From: Avena insularis
Taxonomy: Eukaryota; Streptophyta; Magnoliopsida; Poales; Poaceae
Assembly: GCA_023614405.1 (NCBI GenBank)
Contig: CM042687.1
Location: forward strand, 261,869,480-261,933,479
DNA: 64,000 nucleotides
Direction of reading: 5' to 3'
Shown here: piece by piece, positions 46,586-57,300 of the stretch
Numbering within the stretch: the stretch's first letter is position 1
Layout of the letters: every line of letters begins with the position of its first letter
Notes under the pieces: generated by a model
What the model was told of the DNA's origin: nothing
Database searches by the model: none
Seen by the model: the letters and a program-made list of their open reading frames with translations, nothing else
Translations under genes and position numbers: made by a program

Positions 46586-47379
46586 TCACTGTGGTGCCAT
46601 GGCATGTAGAACCGCGGTGCGTAGCTTCTTATTAGTATCCTCCAGAGCGGTGATGCGGCTGTAGCACATGCGCAAATCAGATTGCAGAGTATCCACCATA
46701 TCTGCGAGCTTAGTCACCAACAGGAGAAGATCATCCTTATCCTCTATCTCCTTGAGGCGGTGACGCTCTTCAGCGCGATGGAGTAGATCCTGCTTCTGAT
46801 ATATCTCTAGTGCCCGCACACAATCCTTTGTCCTAGGGACAACATCTTCTTCCTCATCCATTATTGATGGAGCAGGGAAGTAGAAGCTGCTCCTCCACTC
46901 TTGAGGTTTCACCTCATACGAGCGCCAGTGGTAGGCCTCGAGCGGGGCAACGCCGGTCCCTTGCTATCACCTGCACCAATGTTAGGTATTTCCTTACGCT
47001 TATGCGGACTTGGATATGTAGTGATGAACTTGACCGTCTCCACACATCCTTTTTCATGCGGCTTGCAGCCTTCTATATCTTCTTGAGTTCTTTTCATCGC
47101 CGCCCAGTCGACCTCCGGGGGATCATAGACATCGCGGCAGATGTAAATGTTGCCCCAGCCTTCATCGGGGTCGCTGTTGTAGAAGCTTGGCTCGACATAC
47201 TCTTTATACCCCCGGGCTAAACCCGGGCTAAACCTCTCTACCTCCTCATCGCCATCCTCCATTGACGGGGTGCTACAAAGGTCCCTAGGAACAATGAGCC
47301 CCATAGGTTTTCCACGGTCTGGGACGGGATAGCGCATAGCTAGATTTGTTCCTTGTGATTTGTGATTAGAGAGAGGCAC
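46586..47379 (-). pseudogene. Env-position ORF of the Athila element, function unknown
   Basis: Two overlapping minus-strand frames form one ORF broken by a frameshift near 46912. The first, from MPLSNHKSQGTNLAMRYPVP at 47379, is hydrophilic and acidic (WGNIYICRDVYDPPEVDW). The second continues KPQEWRSSFYFPAPSIMDEE and then a long heptad-like coiled coil (DDLLLLVTKLADMVDTLQSD, SRITALEDTNKKLRTAVLHA) to 46586. No signal peptide or membrane span is visible, so it is not a typical envelope protein. It sits between RNase H and the 3' LTR in the same direction as pol. I do not recognise the family. Confidence 0.5.
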
Positions 47380-47500
47380 AAAGGCATTATATAAGATGGG
47401 TCAGAGGTCGGTAAAACTCGTGAGAAACACCAAATTCTCGTCCAACAAAACAATCAAAACTGATTAGGAAAAGAAATCACAGATTTGGAGGAGTCCTGCG

Positions 47501-47837
47501 CCGTAACGACCAACTATATGGTCGCAGTCCGTATGGTTGCGGCCGTATAGTTGGTTCCGGGCAGATAATTCCAAATATCTCGAGCCTAGGTCGGTTATAT
47601 GATCGACTAGGAACCGACAAAGAGTTTTTTAATATCAATAATAACAAAAAATGGTCGAGGGTATTGAAGCTTTGACAACCAACTATACGACGGGGGAATT
47701 TTCTCTGGTCATATAGCTGCGGCCGTATAGATACGGTACCCCGAAAATTATTTCATGAGGGTATATAGAAGATTTAACGACCAACTATACGGCGGGAGAT
47801 TTTCTCCAGCCGTATAGTTTCGGCCGTATAGTTACGG
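47501..47837. repeat. Three imperfect units with CAACTATAYGG / GGCCGTATAG arms
   Basis: Three units of about 45-60 bp begin CGACCAACTATA (about 47507, CAACCAACTATA at 47675, 47779). Each contains complementary CCGTATAG arms and ends in CGGCCGTATAG (about 47540-47550, 47720-47730, 47820-47832). The motif also occurs in the same element's LTR at 45236-45264. Confidence 0.65.
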
Positions 47838-47956
47838 AAACCCCTCAAAAACTTCAGAAAAACAAGAGGAATTCAAAGGAAAAAAAATAGAAGTAGAAAC
47901 TGTGAAAATAAAGCACTTATTAGAGTTAGAAAACTTACCTTCCACTTACCATTTAT

Positions 47957-48244
47957 TTAGTCGGGAGTGACAAACTCCTCCAATAACAAGGACTTCTTCT
48001 TCTTGGGAGGGTTTGTCCTTAGCTCATATAGTAATTCTCGGAAACGAAAATCACCAAGACTAAAGCTCCTCTCAATAAGATTAGTGTCTTGATGGACAAA
48101 TATAGATGCCGCATCCACTACCTTCGCTTCTTGTCTCTGCATGATATGCAACTCAAATTCCTGAAGTAAAAGGATCCAATGGATCAGTCTTGGCTTATGA
48201 ATCTTCCTATTGAGGAGTTCTTTTAAATCATCACGATCTGTGTG
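47957..48244 (-). pseudogene. Athila element RNase H, C-terminal part
   Basis: TDRDDLKELLNRKIHKPRLI, HWILLLQEFELHI, EAKVVDAASIFVHQ and LLYELRTNPPKKKKSLLLEE, ending at a stop at 47957. This is the end of the Gypsy RNase H; the N-terminal part lies at 60218-60400 across the nested Tat element. A deletion seems to have removed the integrase that should follow. Confidence 0.75.
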
Positions 48245-48733
48245 TGTCGTGGGAATGGTCACGGCAGATGCTGTAATCGGCAACGAGTAGTAGAACGAGG
48301 GGCAAGGGCGGCCAGCCATCTGCGGTGCGAGATGAGGGCGGAGACACAAGGTTTTACCCAGGTTCGCCCCCCCGGAGGGTAAGACCTACTCCTGCTAGAT
48401 TGTATTATGATGGAGGTACAATGGGCGAACTCGGCGGCTAGGCGGCGAGTCGCTTGGGGGTATGATAGAACGTAACTCTACAGGCCCTGCAGGGAGGTTT
48501 ATATAGGCTTACCTCCCCTAGGGTTTACATATCTCAACCGAATCAGTTAAGGCTTCGGTACTTGTTTAACCTAATCTGACTGGGCCTATCTACTCACCCG
48601 GGCCTTCAGTTTCCAGTCGCTTGGACTCACACCGGGCCTCGATCCAGTCGCCGTCTTGCAGGCCCACTCGCCAGTTCCTGGACCAGTCGGAAAACGTCCT
48701 GCTAGGTATACCCCGGTGGGCATATCCCCATCA
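48245..48733 (-). repeat. 3' (left) LTR of the second Tat element, complete
   Basis: TGTCGTGGGAATGGTCACGG to CATATCCCCATCA; TATATAAA box (minus) at 48498-48505. The neighbouring GTAGTCCCCGAGG is the complement of the PPT. Confidence 0.9.
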
Positions 48734-48746
48734 GTAGTCCCCGAGG
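48734..48746 (-). other. Polypurine tract of the second Tat element
   Basis: On the minus strand CCTCGGGGACTAC sits directly before the LTR start TGATGGGGATATG. Confidence 0.8.
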
Positions 48747-49032
48747 CCGTCGTTGATTGGGCGCAGGTGGTTGTTGGCAGTCGGAGTATACGGCTTCAAA
48801 GCAAGCATCCAGTCGAATCGTCGGCGGGCTCCTAAATAAAGGAGAAACTAATCATTCTGATCGCAGCTTTGGCGAGCCGAGTTGGCGAAATACTTTCGAT
48901 CCTTGTCGTAGTGATCGAATTGGCTGAAGTTGGACCGTTAAACATGGTCAAACTAGCCGTTGGGGTAATCAACGGTAACTTTGGCATAATCACCGTGTAA
49001 TGCGGCTCCACGATTTGGCGGGTAACAACCGC

Positions 49033-49040
49033 TATATAAG
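49033..49040 (+). promoter_or_regulatory. TATA box of the antisense ORF
   Basis: CTATATAAGGGG on the plus strand, about 125 bp before the ATG of the antisense ORF at 49166. It lies outside the LTR and points opposite to the element's genomic transcript. Confidence 0.6.
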
Positions 49041-49165
49041 GGGAATGGTAGGCGATCGGAGAACCACTTCCTCGTTATTTCCTCCGATTGCACACTCCTT
49101 CGCTCTCCTCCGCGTCGTGATCCAGTCGAACCGAAATCCTCCGACCTCCCCAAACCTTCTCACGA

Positions 49166-52100
49166 ATGGCCCCCTCCACAGAAACATTGGTAATGTCCAA
49201 GTGTACGAGGGCGCTCCTGGCTTCCTTCGAGGAAGCAAGGATACTCTGGCCGTAGGTGGCGCATCCCCGCCGAGAGGTGACTCCGGATCCGCGCGAGGGA
49301 GAGTTCATCTGCTTCACCAGCCACCTAGAACGGGGGCTGGGATTCCCTATGTCCCTGTTCTTCCGGCGCTTCTGCGCCTACTACGGGATCCAACCGTCGG
49401 ACCTGGGCCCGCACAGCATCGAGCAGCTCGCCATCTTCGTGGCGTTCTGCGAGTGCTACCTGGGCTGCCGGCCCTACTTCCCTCTATGGCAAGATCTGTT
49501 CCACGGACAGATCAGTCGCAAGGAAGCGGGTGGCCCAATGCTTGCCGCGGGCGGCCTGACATTCCAGCTGAAGTCGAAGGCCTCGTTTTTTGACTTGATG
49601 CTGCCCGCCAAGGCGGCGAGCGAGTGGAAGAAGTCTTGGTTCTATGTTACCGAGGCGACTCCGGAGGGCGAGGCGGCGATCCCACGATACTCCGCCGACC
49701 GGCCCGAACCGCGCCGACTCCAAGTCGGCAAGCTCCCCACCGACCAGCGGATGGTCGTGGACGAAATGCTTCAAACCATCCGCGGTCTGAAGAAGAAGGG
49801 CCTCCAGACAATTAACTTATACAACCGCTGGCTCGGGCGGCGGCTCGTCCCTCTGGCTCAGCGCGACCACTATATGTACCAATACACGGGTCGGGAGGAC
49901 TCGACGAAGTCCTGCCTCGCCGAGTGGAGGCTCGAGGACTACATCCCAACACTGAAGAAGATCACCCAGGCGGTGTACCTGGACGCAAAGGCCGGGGTCG
50001 CCCCCTACACCGCGAAGCATCCAGCCCCAACGGTAAGTCACTTTGCATCATTTGCAGTTGCAATTTATGCAGTCGCGGTCATTCTAATTTCATCTTGTGC
50101 TCATTGCAGCTATTCCAAGTGGTGGAAGGATGGCTCCCGCCTTCAGATGACGAGAACTCGAGCTCGTCCGTCCGGGACATGGGCGAGTCGCCCCCCGCCA
50201 AGGGAGACACCGAGAGCGATGAAAGCAACGACGACGACGAATCCGAGGAGGAGGTCGCCCCACTGGTTCGCAAGACCCGCGGGCAGCGTCAGCATGAGCT
50301 TGAGGCGAGTAAAAGCCTCGAGCGTCATGATGATGATGATGACGAACTTCCGGAGACCACCTCGCGCCGCCGGGCCACTCCGTCGAAGAAGAAGAAGAAG
50401 GAGAAGGAGGTGAAGGCCCCTCCGAAGAAGAAGACGAAGCCGGTGAGACCAGCATCCCCACCGCACTCGGCGAGCAGCTCCGACGCCACCAGCCTGGCCA
50501 AGGACGAGGCGCCGCCGACGGTAGCCGCGCTGGACACGGCCACTGTCCTGAGCGAGGTGCCACTGGCCTCGATGCCTCCGCCATTCGCCCCAGTCTCTGG
50601 GCTAGGGGCCGCTCCGGTCGCGGCGGCTTCACCTCGTAGGGAAGCTCCTGCTGAAGATGTCTCAGAGGCTCCCGTCGCAGCCTCGACGACGAAGAAACCA
50701 TCCGTGTCTTGGGCACACGATGTCTTGGAAATGGGCCTCAGTCGCCGACTGGGCCCCGAACTAGAGAAGCCGGCCGGCATCCGCACGGGGCTACGCTTCA
50801 TTCCAGTCGCCAAGTGAGTTTTGCTCACCTACTTTCGTCTTTCGATGTGTTTTGATTATTTTGCTCACGCGATCAACTTGTAGGACCGGAGCTAAAAAGA
50901 TAGGCCATCCGACCGTGGCCAAGGTGCCACCCGTCGTCAGCGAGGAGGATCCCTCCCGGAAGAGGAAGGCGGACGAGGTCGCCGTCCCCGCGGATAGCGC
51001 CAAGAAGGCCAGAAGCGACGAAGTCGTCACGGTGCCTGATGACACGGCGATCGCGCCGAGTGAACCCGTCGTGGAGGTAGCCTTACTGACCAAGGAGGGT
51101 GCTCCTTCGCCTGGGGCAGCCGAGCCGGCCTCCTTTGGCGCTGGAGCCTCCATCGCGACGTTCCTGCGCTTCATGACCAAAGCGGCTACAGCGAGTGGTA
51201 CTTCGCCGTCGAGCCGCGCGCCTGGGGCCGCCGATACGGAGGTCGAGCAGCATCGCGGGCACACGCCAGCCCTTCTCGCGTCCGTGGACGCGATACAACT
51301 TCATGGCATGCTTGGCGCCGCCATCCAGGTATGTCCATTCCCCGAGGATCAGGCCGGTGTATTGCATCAGTCTGATTCTTTTAGCATCTTGTTTTATTTT
51401 TCGCGTCCAGTCCCCGAGTGCGCACTCGCTGAATTTCAGCGGGTGGGCACTTTAGGTTTTTTTTTTGATTGTCAGTCCCCGAGTGCGCACTCGCTGAATT
51501 TTAGCGGGTGAGCACTTTAGGGTTTTTTGATTGCCAGTCCCCAAGTGCGCATTCGCTGAATTTCAGCGGGTGGGCACTTAGGATCTCGCTGTTGTTAATT
51601 CTTCTGGGTATGTGTGCAGGGCTTGCAGCGTGAGTCGGCTGACCGGCTAGACGCGAAGCGTCGCGCCGAAAAGGAGCTAGCCACCGTACAAGAGGCGAAC
51701 TAGGAGCTCCGGGCGATCGCTGCGAAAGCAGAAGAGGCCCGCCAGGGACTTGTCCCAGCGAGTGAGTTGGAGGCAGCTCGATCGGCGTTGGGCTCGGCTG
51801 AGAAGCGTATCGCCGACCTCGAACGCGAACTGAAGGAGGCGAAGGAGGAAGCGAGTTCGGCGGATGGGCGAGCCAAGGCCGCTATTACAGCCGCCGGAAG
51901 GCGTAAAGTTTCCGGCGCCCTTGTTGCTGGGCTTCAGGGCGACTATACTTCTCTTCAAAGCTTCATCACGGATCTCTCCGCCCTTGATTGGTAAGTGTGC
52001 TGCTCCTGCACATTGCATATCGTTGTATATTGTTTGATGTACTCACCGTCATCTTACATCCGCAGGTCGGATCCTTGATAACGGAAGGCGAGCTCATTCG

Positions 52101-52690
52101 ATGCACGGTGTGTAGCCACACTGGTCGATTCGGCGACGTTGTCGGCGGCGTGCATCTGAGCATACCTTCAGGAGATGTCGCCACGGAAGTAATTCAGCGA
52201 CCTCGAGTGTGGAGGTACTTGGAGAAGGCGCCGTCGGTCGTTGAGTTCATGACGCGATCGGCGTTCCGGTAGCGGCGGCGCTTAGCCTTGGGCTTGCTCA
52301 CTTCCGGAGGATTTCGATCTGGACGACGTGGACGGTGGCTACCGTTGTCGACGGTGGAGATCTCCGAGGTGCTCAAGTTGACGGACGCGCGCGGTGTACT
52401 CGGCGCGTCACGGGCGATGGGCGACCTCCTTCCTTACAGAGGCGGTCGTCACCTAACGACCGAGCCGCAGCACCGGGACTTCAAGGTCGAGCAGCCCTTC
52501 GTGCGGCAATGGCGGGTGGTGACGGCGTATCCGTCGAACCCGTACACTCCTTCATCCGCAATCGCAAGGGTGCTGGCGAGTCGTCGTCGATGCCTGCAGA
52601 GTGAACTAGTTTGCCCTGGGGCGTTAGTAGCAGTTCTGCCGTTGGGCATACTATGTATTTTGAGACAATTTGCGACATGCTATTAATGAG
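49166..52690 (+). pseudogene. Antisense ORF (Transposase_28-like) of the second Tat element
   Basis: Runs opposite to pol. From ATG 49166, exon 1 (to 50032) carries the Transposase_28-like domain: GEFICFTSHLERGLGFPMSL, FFRRFCAYYGIQPSDLGPHS, FCECYLGCRPYFPLW, NLYNRWLGRRLVPLAQRDHY. Exon 2 (50110-50813) is acidic/basic low complexity (DESNDDDESEEEVAP; KKKKKEKEVKAPPKKKTK). Exon 3 (50884-51328) is Ala/Ser/Pro rich. Exon 4 (51620-51990) is a coiled coil (ADLERELKEAKEEASSADGR). GT/AG borders and phases 0, 2, 0 fit. TAG at 49253-49255 and TAG at 51701-51703 are in frame, so this copy is disabled. The part after 52066 is uncertain. Nuclear and DNA-binding roles are only guesses. Confidence 0.72.
51403..51580 (+). 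repeat. Three tandem ~66-72 bp repeats in an intron of the antisense ORF
   Basis: Three units begin CAGTCCCCGAGTGCGCACTC (the third CAGTCCCCAAGTGCGCATTC) and continue GCTGAATTTCAGCGGGTGGG, ending in a T-rich tract. They lie between exons 3 and 4. The AGTCCCCGAG start is the complement of the PPT core. Confidence 0.85.
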
Positions 52691-53484
52691 ATATCGTGTT
52701 TGTTTTGTGATTTGTCATGTGTTTTTCGATTGAGGGTTGAACGAGTCCCCGAGCGCGTCCGCCCTTTTTATGGGGTTTACCTCGTTTGTGATGTGTTTGC
52801 GGTTTTTGAATGTTTTGTTATTGTGGTCGACTCGCCCGGACTCGGAGAGCGATGCAAGGCGACTCCTTGCGCTCAGCTTTGCCGTTTTCCCTTGCGCGAA
52901 CGAGGTCGGGTGGCCGAGTCCCCGAGCGTGGTACTTGGTTGTTCTAGACGCGACTCGAGGGTGGGTGAGGGCTTGGCGCGTTAGTTTGAGCGCGTCACTC
53001 CTGCCTGGCCCGTTGGGACAGTCACATGGCGAGTCCTGGGCATGCTCTCATACTTGGCGTTTTTCCTAGCCGCTCACGCTGGACTGGTCGTCAGTCCCCG
53101 AGCGTGGTACTTGGCCGTTCGAGTCGCTATGTCGAGGATGCGGAGGATCGTGGTCGCTGTGAGAAGCGAAGGAAGTTGTCTTGGCTCGTAGAGCCAGTCG
53201 GGCTAGGCGACTCCGATGGGGCTCCGGGTAGGCGTTTTTCGTGGACGTTGCAAGGCCTGGGGTGACCCAGTGCCCTTGTAACGCACTACTTGGCCGTGCC
53301 GATCGCTGTACCAACGGTTGACTTCTGCAGTTAGCTTGACGCTGTTATTACGAGTGCGAGTGGCACAAGACATGGAGAGTAGGCGCAATTTGCGGTAACC
53401 AATTCTTTTTATTTCAAAGCGACTGAAGGGTACATAAGTGGGGTTCTAGGAGTAGAACTTCCGTAGGAGGTTTACATTCCACGG
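52690..53484. other. Convergent 3' gap of the second Tat element
   Basis: Between the ends of antisense ORF and integrase. Three more AGTCCCCGAGCG motifs occur (about 52746, 52916, 53093). No protein call. Confidence 0.45.
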
Positions 53485-54640
53485 TCAGCGTCGAGTTTGC
53501 CGTCCCATGGACGTCGATGAGGTAGTAGGCGTCGTTGCCGTCTGCGCCCGATGGCGAATGGTCCCTCCACGGAGGAAAGCTTGTGCATGCCCTTCTTGTC
53601 CTAGATGAGGCGCACCAGGTCGCCTTCTTGGAAGGTGCGAGTTTTCACCGCCGGTGTGGTAGCGGCGGAGTCCCCTGGTAGATGGCGGTGCGTGATCGGC
53701 GAGGTCACGTGCCTCGTCGAGTTGATCGACTCCATCTGGCGCGGGCGAGTTCGTTTGCAGCCTCCGTGTAGTGGGCGACCGTGGCGAGTCATGCTCGAGG
53801 TCGGTGGGCATGACTACCTCGGCCAGACACCATGAAGAAGGGGTGAACCACGCCGACTGTTGACCGAGGTGCGGATGCCCCAGATGACGGAGGGTAGCTC
53901 CTCGACCCAGCACCCGGCGGTGCGCTCGAGTGGTACTTGGAGTCGTGGCTTCAGGCCGTGGAGGATGCTTTGATTGGCCCGTTCCGCCTGGCCGTTGGAT
54001 TCCGGGTGGGCGACTGACGCGAGATCGAGCCGGATGTGGTGTTCTTCGCATAACTCGGCCATGGCTCCTTTGGCGAAGTTGGTGCCGTTGTCCGTGATAA
54101 TGCTGTTTGGGAACCTGTAGTGGTATATGAGCACGCGTAGGAATTTAGTGGCAGTCTTCCCGTCGCATTTTCGGACTGGTTTGGCCTCCACCCACTTTGT
54201 GAATTTGTCGACCGCGACCAGGAGGTGGGTGTAGACAGAGGGAGCTTTTTTGAAGGGGCCTACCATGTCCATACCCCACACGGCGAATGGCCAGGTGATG
54301 GGGATTGTCTTGAGCGCCGAGCTCGGCACGTGCGTCTGGTTGGCGTGCCGGCACCGGCGCATCGCTGGACAATGTCGGCAACATCGGCGTGTGCGGTGGG
54401 CGATAGAATCCATGTCGCATAGCCTTGGCGACGAGAGCGGACGCGGCGCAGTGGCCACGATCGCGAGTGGATGTCGTGGAGGATCTTGCGTCCTTGGCCG
54501 GTTGGGCAGCGTTGGAACACGCCGGTGACGCTGCGCTTGTGGAGCTTCGCCGTCGATGATGGTGAAGGATTTGCATCGGCGTCACGATCATCCGGCGTCC
54601 GTCGTCTGCCGACAAGGTGCGGCCTCGGTAGCGGCGTGAG
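53485..54640 (-). pseudogene. Integrase of the second Tat element
   Basis: The catalytic core is read in one frame (54458-53814): TIPITWPFAVWGMDMVGPF (first Asp), THLLVAVDKFTKWVEAKPV, NSIITDNGTNFAKGAMAE (second Asp) and HPESNGQAERANQSI (Glu). The D-D-E triad is therefore intact here, unlike in the first Tat element. The zinc-binding N-terminus is frameshifted (54615-54460 in other frames), as is the C-terminus after HGVWPR (about 53820). Residues to about 53485 are Arg/Pro rich because they are out of frame. Confidence 0.8.
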
Positions 54641-54648
54641 GGCTTGGT

Positions 54649-55230
54649 CTAGTCGTCTGCGGCTCGGTGTGAGTGTGACCGTGGCTGCTCGGCTGGCGGA
54701 CTCGATGTCGATCTCCCTTGGGAGAGGCCCGATGGCTTGGTGATCGTGTCCAGGAAGACCCCGACGGGTGGTGCGAGTCGAGCCGACCCAATGCGAGAGA
54801 GTGCGTCGGCCTCCTCGTTCTTCCGCCTGTCGATCCACTCGACGGAGTAGCCTGCGAAGTTTCCACGCAACTTGTCTACTGCTTGGCGGTATGCCGCCAT
54901 GGTGGGGGAGACGGCGTCGCAGGTGCCAGCGACTTGCCCAGCGACGAGGTCGGAGTCTCCGTAGCAGCGTAGGCAGTTGACGTTCATCTCCTTGGTAGCC
55001 CGCATGCCGTGGAGTAGTGCCTCGTAGTCAGCCATGTTGTTGGTGCAGGGGGTGAAGTCGAGGCAGAGGACGTAGCGGAGCTTGTCGCCCTTTGGTGAAG
55101 TCAGCACGATCTCCTGCGCCTTCCGCGTTCTTGGAGCCGTCGAAGTGCAGGCTCCAGTAATGGAGGTATGGCAGCTTCTCTGGCTGCTGGGCCTCTTCCC
55201 AGTCGGCGATGAAGTCCACTAGATCCTGCG
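54649..55230 (-). pseudogene. Second (archaeal-type) RNase H of the second Tat element
   Basis: YWSLHFDGSKNAEGAG, then a frameshift near 55110, then LTSPKGDKLRYVLCLDF, NNMADYEALLHGMRATKEMN, RCYGDSDLVAGQVAGTCDAV and RRKNEEADALSRIGSARL. This is the same RVT_3-type domain as at 27358-27966. Confidence 0.78.
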
Positions 55231-56512
55231 ACTTGATCGCTTTTCGTGGCTCGTATTTTATGTTGTGGACGCCGATTTTGACGGCCCACTTGGCGACTCG
55301 CCCAGTCACCTCGCGGTTGCGGATGATGTCCTGCAACGGTGCGGAGGAGACGACCGTGATTGGGTGTTCCTGGAAGTAGTGCGGCAGGCGCCGCTGTGCT
55401 CTGAAGACCGCGTATACCAGTTTCTGGTACTGCGGGTATCGGTGGCGCGACTCGGTGAGGACCTCGCTGATGTAGTACACCGGTCGCTGTACTGGGCGCT
55501 CCTTTCCTTCCTCCGGCCGTTCGACGACCATGATGGCGCTGACGACGCGCTCGGAAGCTGCGACGTAGACCAGCATGGGTTCTTTGTCGGCGAGGGCGGC
55601 GAGTAGCACCTTCTTGAGGTCGCGGAGCGCGTCGTCCGCCTCCTTGTCCCACTGGAAGGTGGGGTTCTTGCGCATCAGGCGGTATAGGGGCATCGCCTTT
55701 TCGCCCAGGCGAGGGATGAAGCGACTGAGAGCCGCTACTCGCCCGACCAACTTCTCGACGTCGTGCAGGCACTCGGGTTTGCCGAGTCGGGCGATCGTAT
55801 CTATCTTGGTGGGGTTCGCCTCAATCCCTCGCTTGGAGACGACGTACCCCAGTAGTTGTCCTGCTGGTACACCAAAGGTGCATTTGCTTGGATTAAGATT
55901 TATCTTGTATTTCCGCAAGTTGGCGAATGTTTCCACCAGGTTGGCGAGTAGATCGCCCTGGCGAGCAGATTTCACGACCACGTCGTCGATGTAGATGTGG
56001 ATGTTGCGGCCAATTTGGCTCGCGAGGCACTCCTGCATGCACCGCTGGTAGGTCACCCCGGCGTTCTTGAGGCCAAAGGTCATGGCGGTGTAGCAGAAGG
56101 CTCCGAAAGGCGTGATGAACACCATATTCTCCTCGTCCTCAACAGCCATTTTGATCTGGTTGTACCCAGAGTAGGCGTCGAGGAAACACAACGACTCCGA
56201 TCCTGCGGTGGAATCAATTATTTGCTCGATCCGCGGGAGGACGAACTACTCCTTCGGGCAGGCGCTGTTCAAGTTTGTGTAGTCGATACACATCCTCCAG
56301 GTCCCGTTCTTCTTCTCGACCAGGACTGGGTTTGCCAGCCACTTGGAGTACTTGATTGGCCGGATGAAGCCTGCAGCGAGTAGACGCTGCACTTCCTCGG
56401 CGATAGCTCGGCGACGCTCTTCATTGAAGGGCCGCAACGACTGCTTGACGGGTCGCACTTTGGGGTTGGCGTTTAGTTTGTGCTCAGCGAGCTCCCTAGG
56501 GACACCAGGCAT
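55028..56512 (-). pseudogene. Reverse transcriptase and first RNase H of the second Tat element
   Basis: PGVPRELAEHKLNANPKVRP, RMCIDYTNLNSACPKE, then TAG at 56246-56248. It goes on LCFLDAYSGYNQIKMAVEDE (catalytic Asp), FGLKNAGVTYQRCMQE, HIYIDDVVVKSARQ (YIDD), GQLLGYVVSKRGIEANPTK, FQWDKEADDALRDLKKVLL and PVYYISEVLTESRHRYPQYQ (RNase H). The frame from 56191 to 55028 is open for 387 codons, so one stop and one frameshift are the main damage. Confidence 0.88.
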
Positions 56513-56872
56513 GTCAGAGGGCTTCCATGCGAAGATGTCCCTGTTCTCACGGAGGAACTCGATGAGCGTGCCTTCCTAGGCTGGGCTCATCCCTGTTCCG
56601 ATCGTCACCGTCTGGCTGGAGTCGCCTGGGACCAGCTCGACGGTGCGGGTGTGCGTCGTTGCCTCGAAGGCTAAGGTGTTTGCGCCCTCCGAATTGGGAT
56701 TCTTGAGTATGGTGGGATCGTCATTGTTCACCCCGCTCGCGTACTTGGCGAGCTCGTCGGCGTGGTTGGCCTGCTGCCGGCGAAGTTCGCTCCTTTGGCC
56801 TCGCACTCGGCGGCCATGTCGGGGTCGCCGTTGATGGTGATGACGCCGCACGGCCCGGGGATCTTCATTGCG

Positions 56873-57300
56873 TTATGCAGCGTGGTGGCGCCGCCATGAA
56901 CTTGGCAACGCTGGCGCCCAGACGCAGTGGTAGGGGCTGTCGAAGGGTACCATCTCGAAGACGATCCGCTCGGTGCGGAAGTTTGCTGGCGTGCCGAAGG
57001 TGACTGGCAGCGTGACCTTGCCGATCGGGTATGCCTTCCGACCGGGGACGATGCCGTGGAACATGGTGTGGGTCGTCTCGATCATTGACTGCGGGAGCCG
57101 CAGCCGCCTGAAGGTGTCCAGGTACGGGATGTTGATGGAGCTGCCGCCGTCCATCAATGTCTTGGGGAGCCAGTAGTCTCCCACCTTTGGCTTGACCACC
57201 AGGGCGACTCGGCCTGGGTACTCGATGTGCGGTGAGTGGTCCTGGCGGCTCCAAGTGATGGGCTGCTCCGACCAATTGAGGAACTAGGGAACGTCCACCT
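56873..57300 (-). pseudogene. Protease domain of the second Tat element
   Basis: KTLMDGGSSINIPYLDTFRR has the D-G-G active site also seen at 25174-25785. It is followed by MFHGIVPGRKAYPIGKVTLP and FRTERIVFEMVPFDSPYHCV, then a frameshift near 56910. The linker to RT (56850-56515) is frameshifted. Confidence 0.75.

Noticed and set aside
46586..47379. Retroviral envelope gene
   Set aside because: Position fits, but there is no signal peptide, transmembrane segment or fusion-like stretch; called only an unknown env-position ORF.
50143..50828. Large minus-strand frames under the antisense ORF
   Set aside because: Low-complexity shadows (His, Arg, Ser, Phe runs) of the acidic/basic exon on the plus strand.
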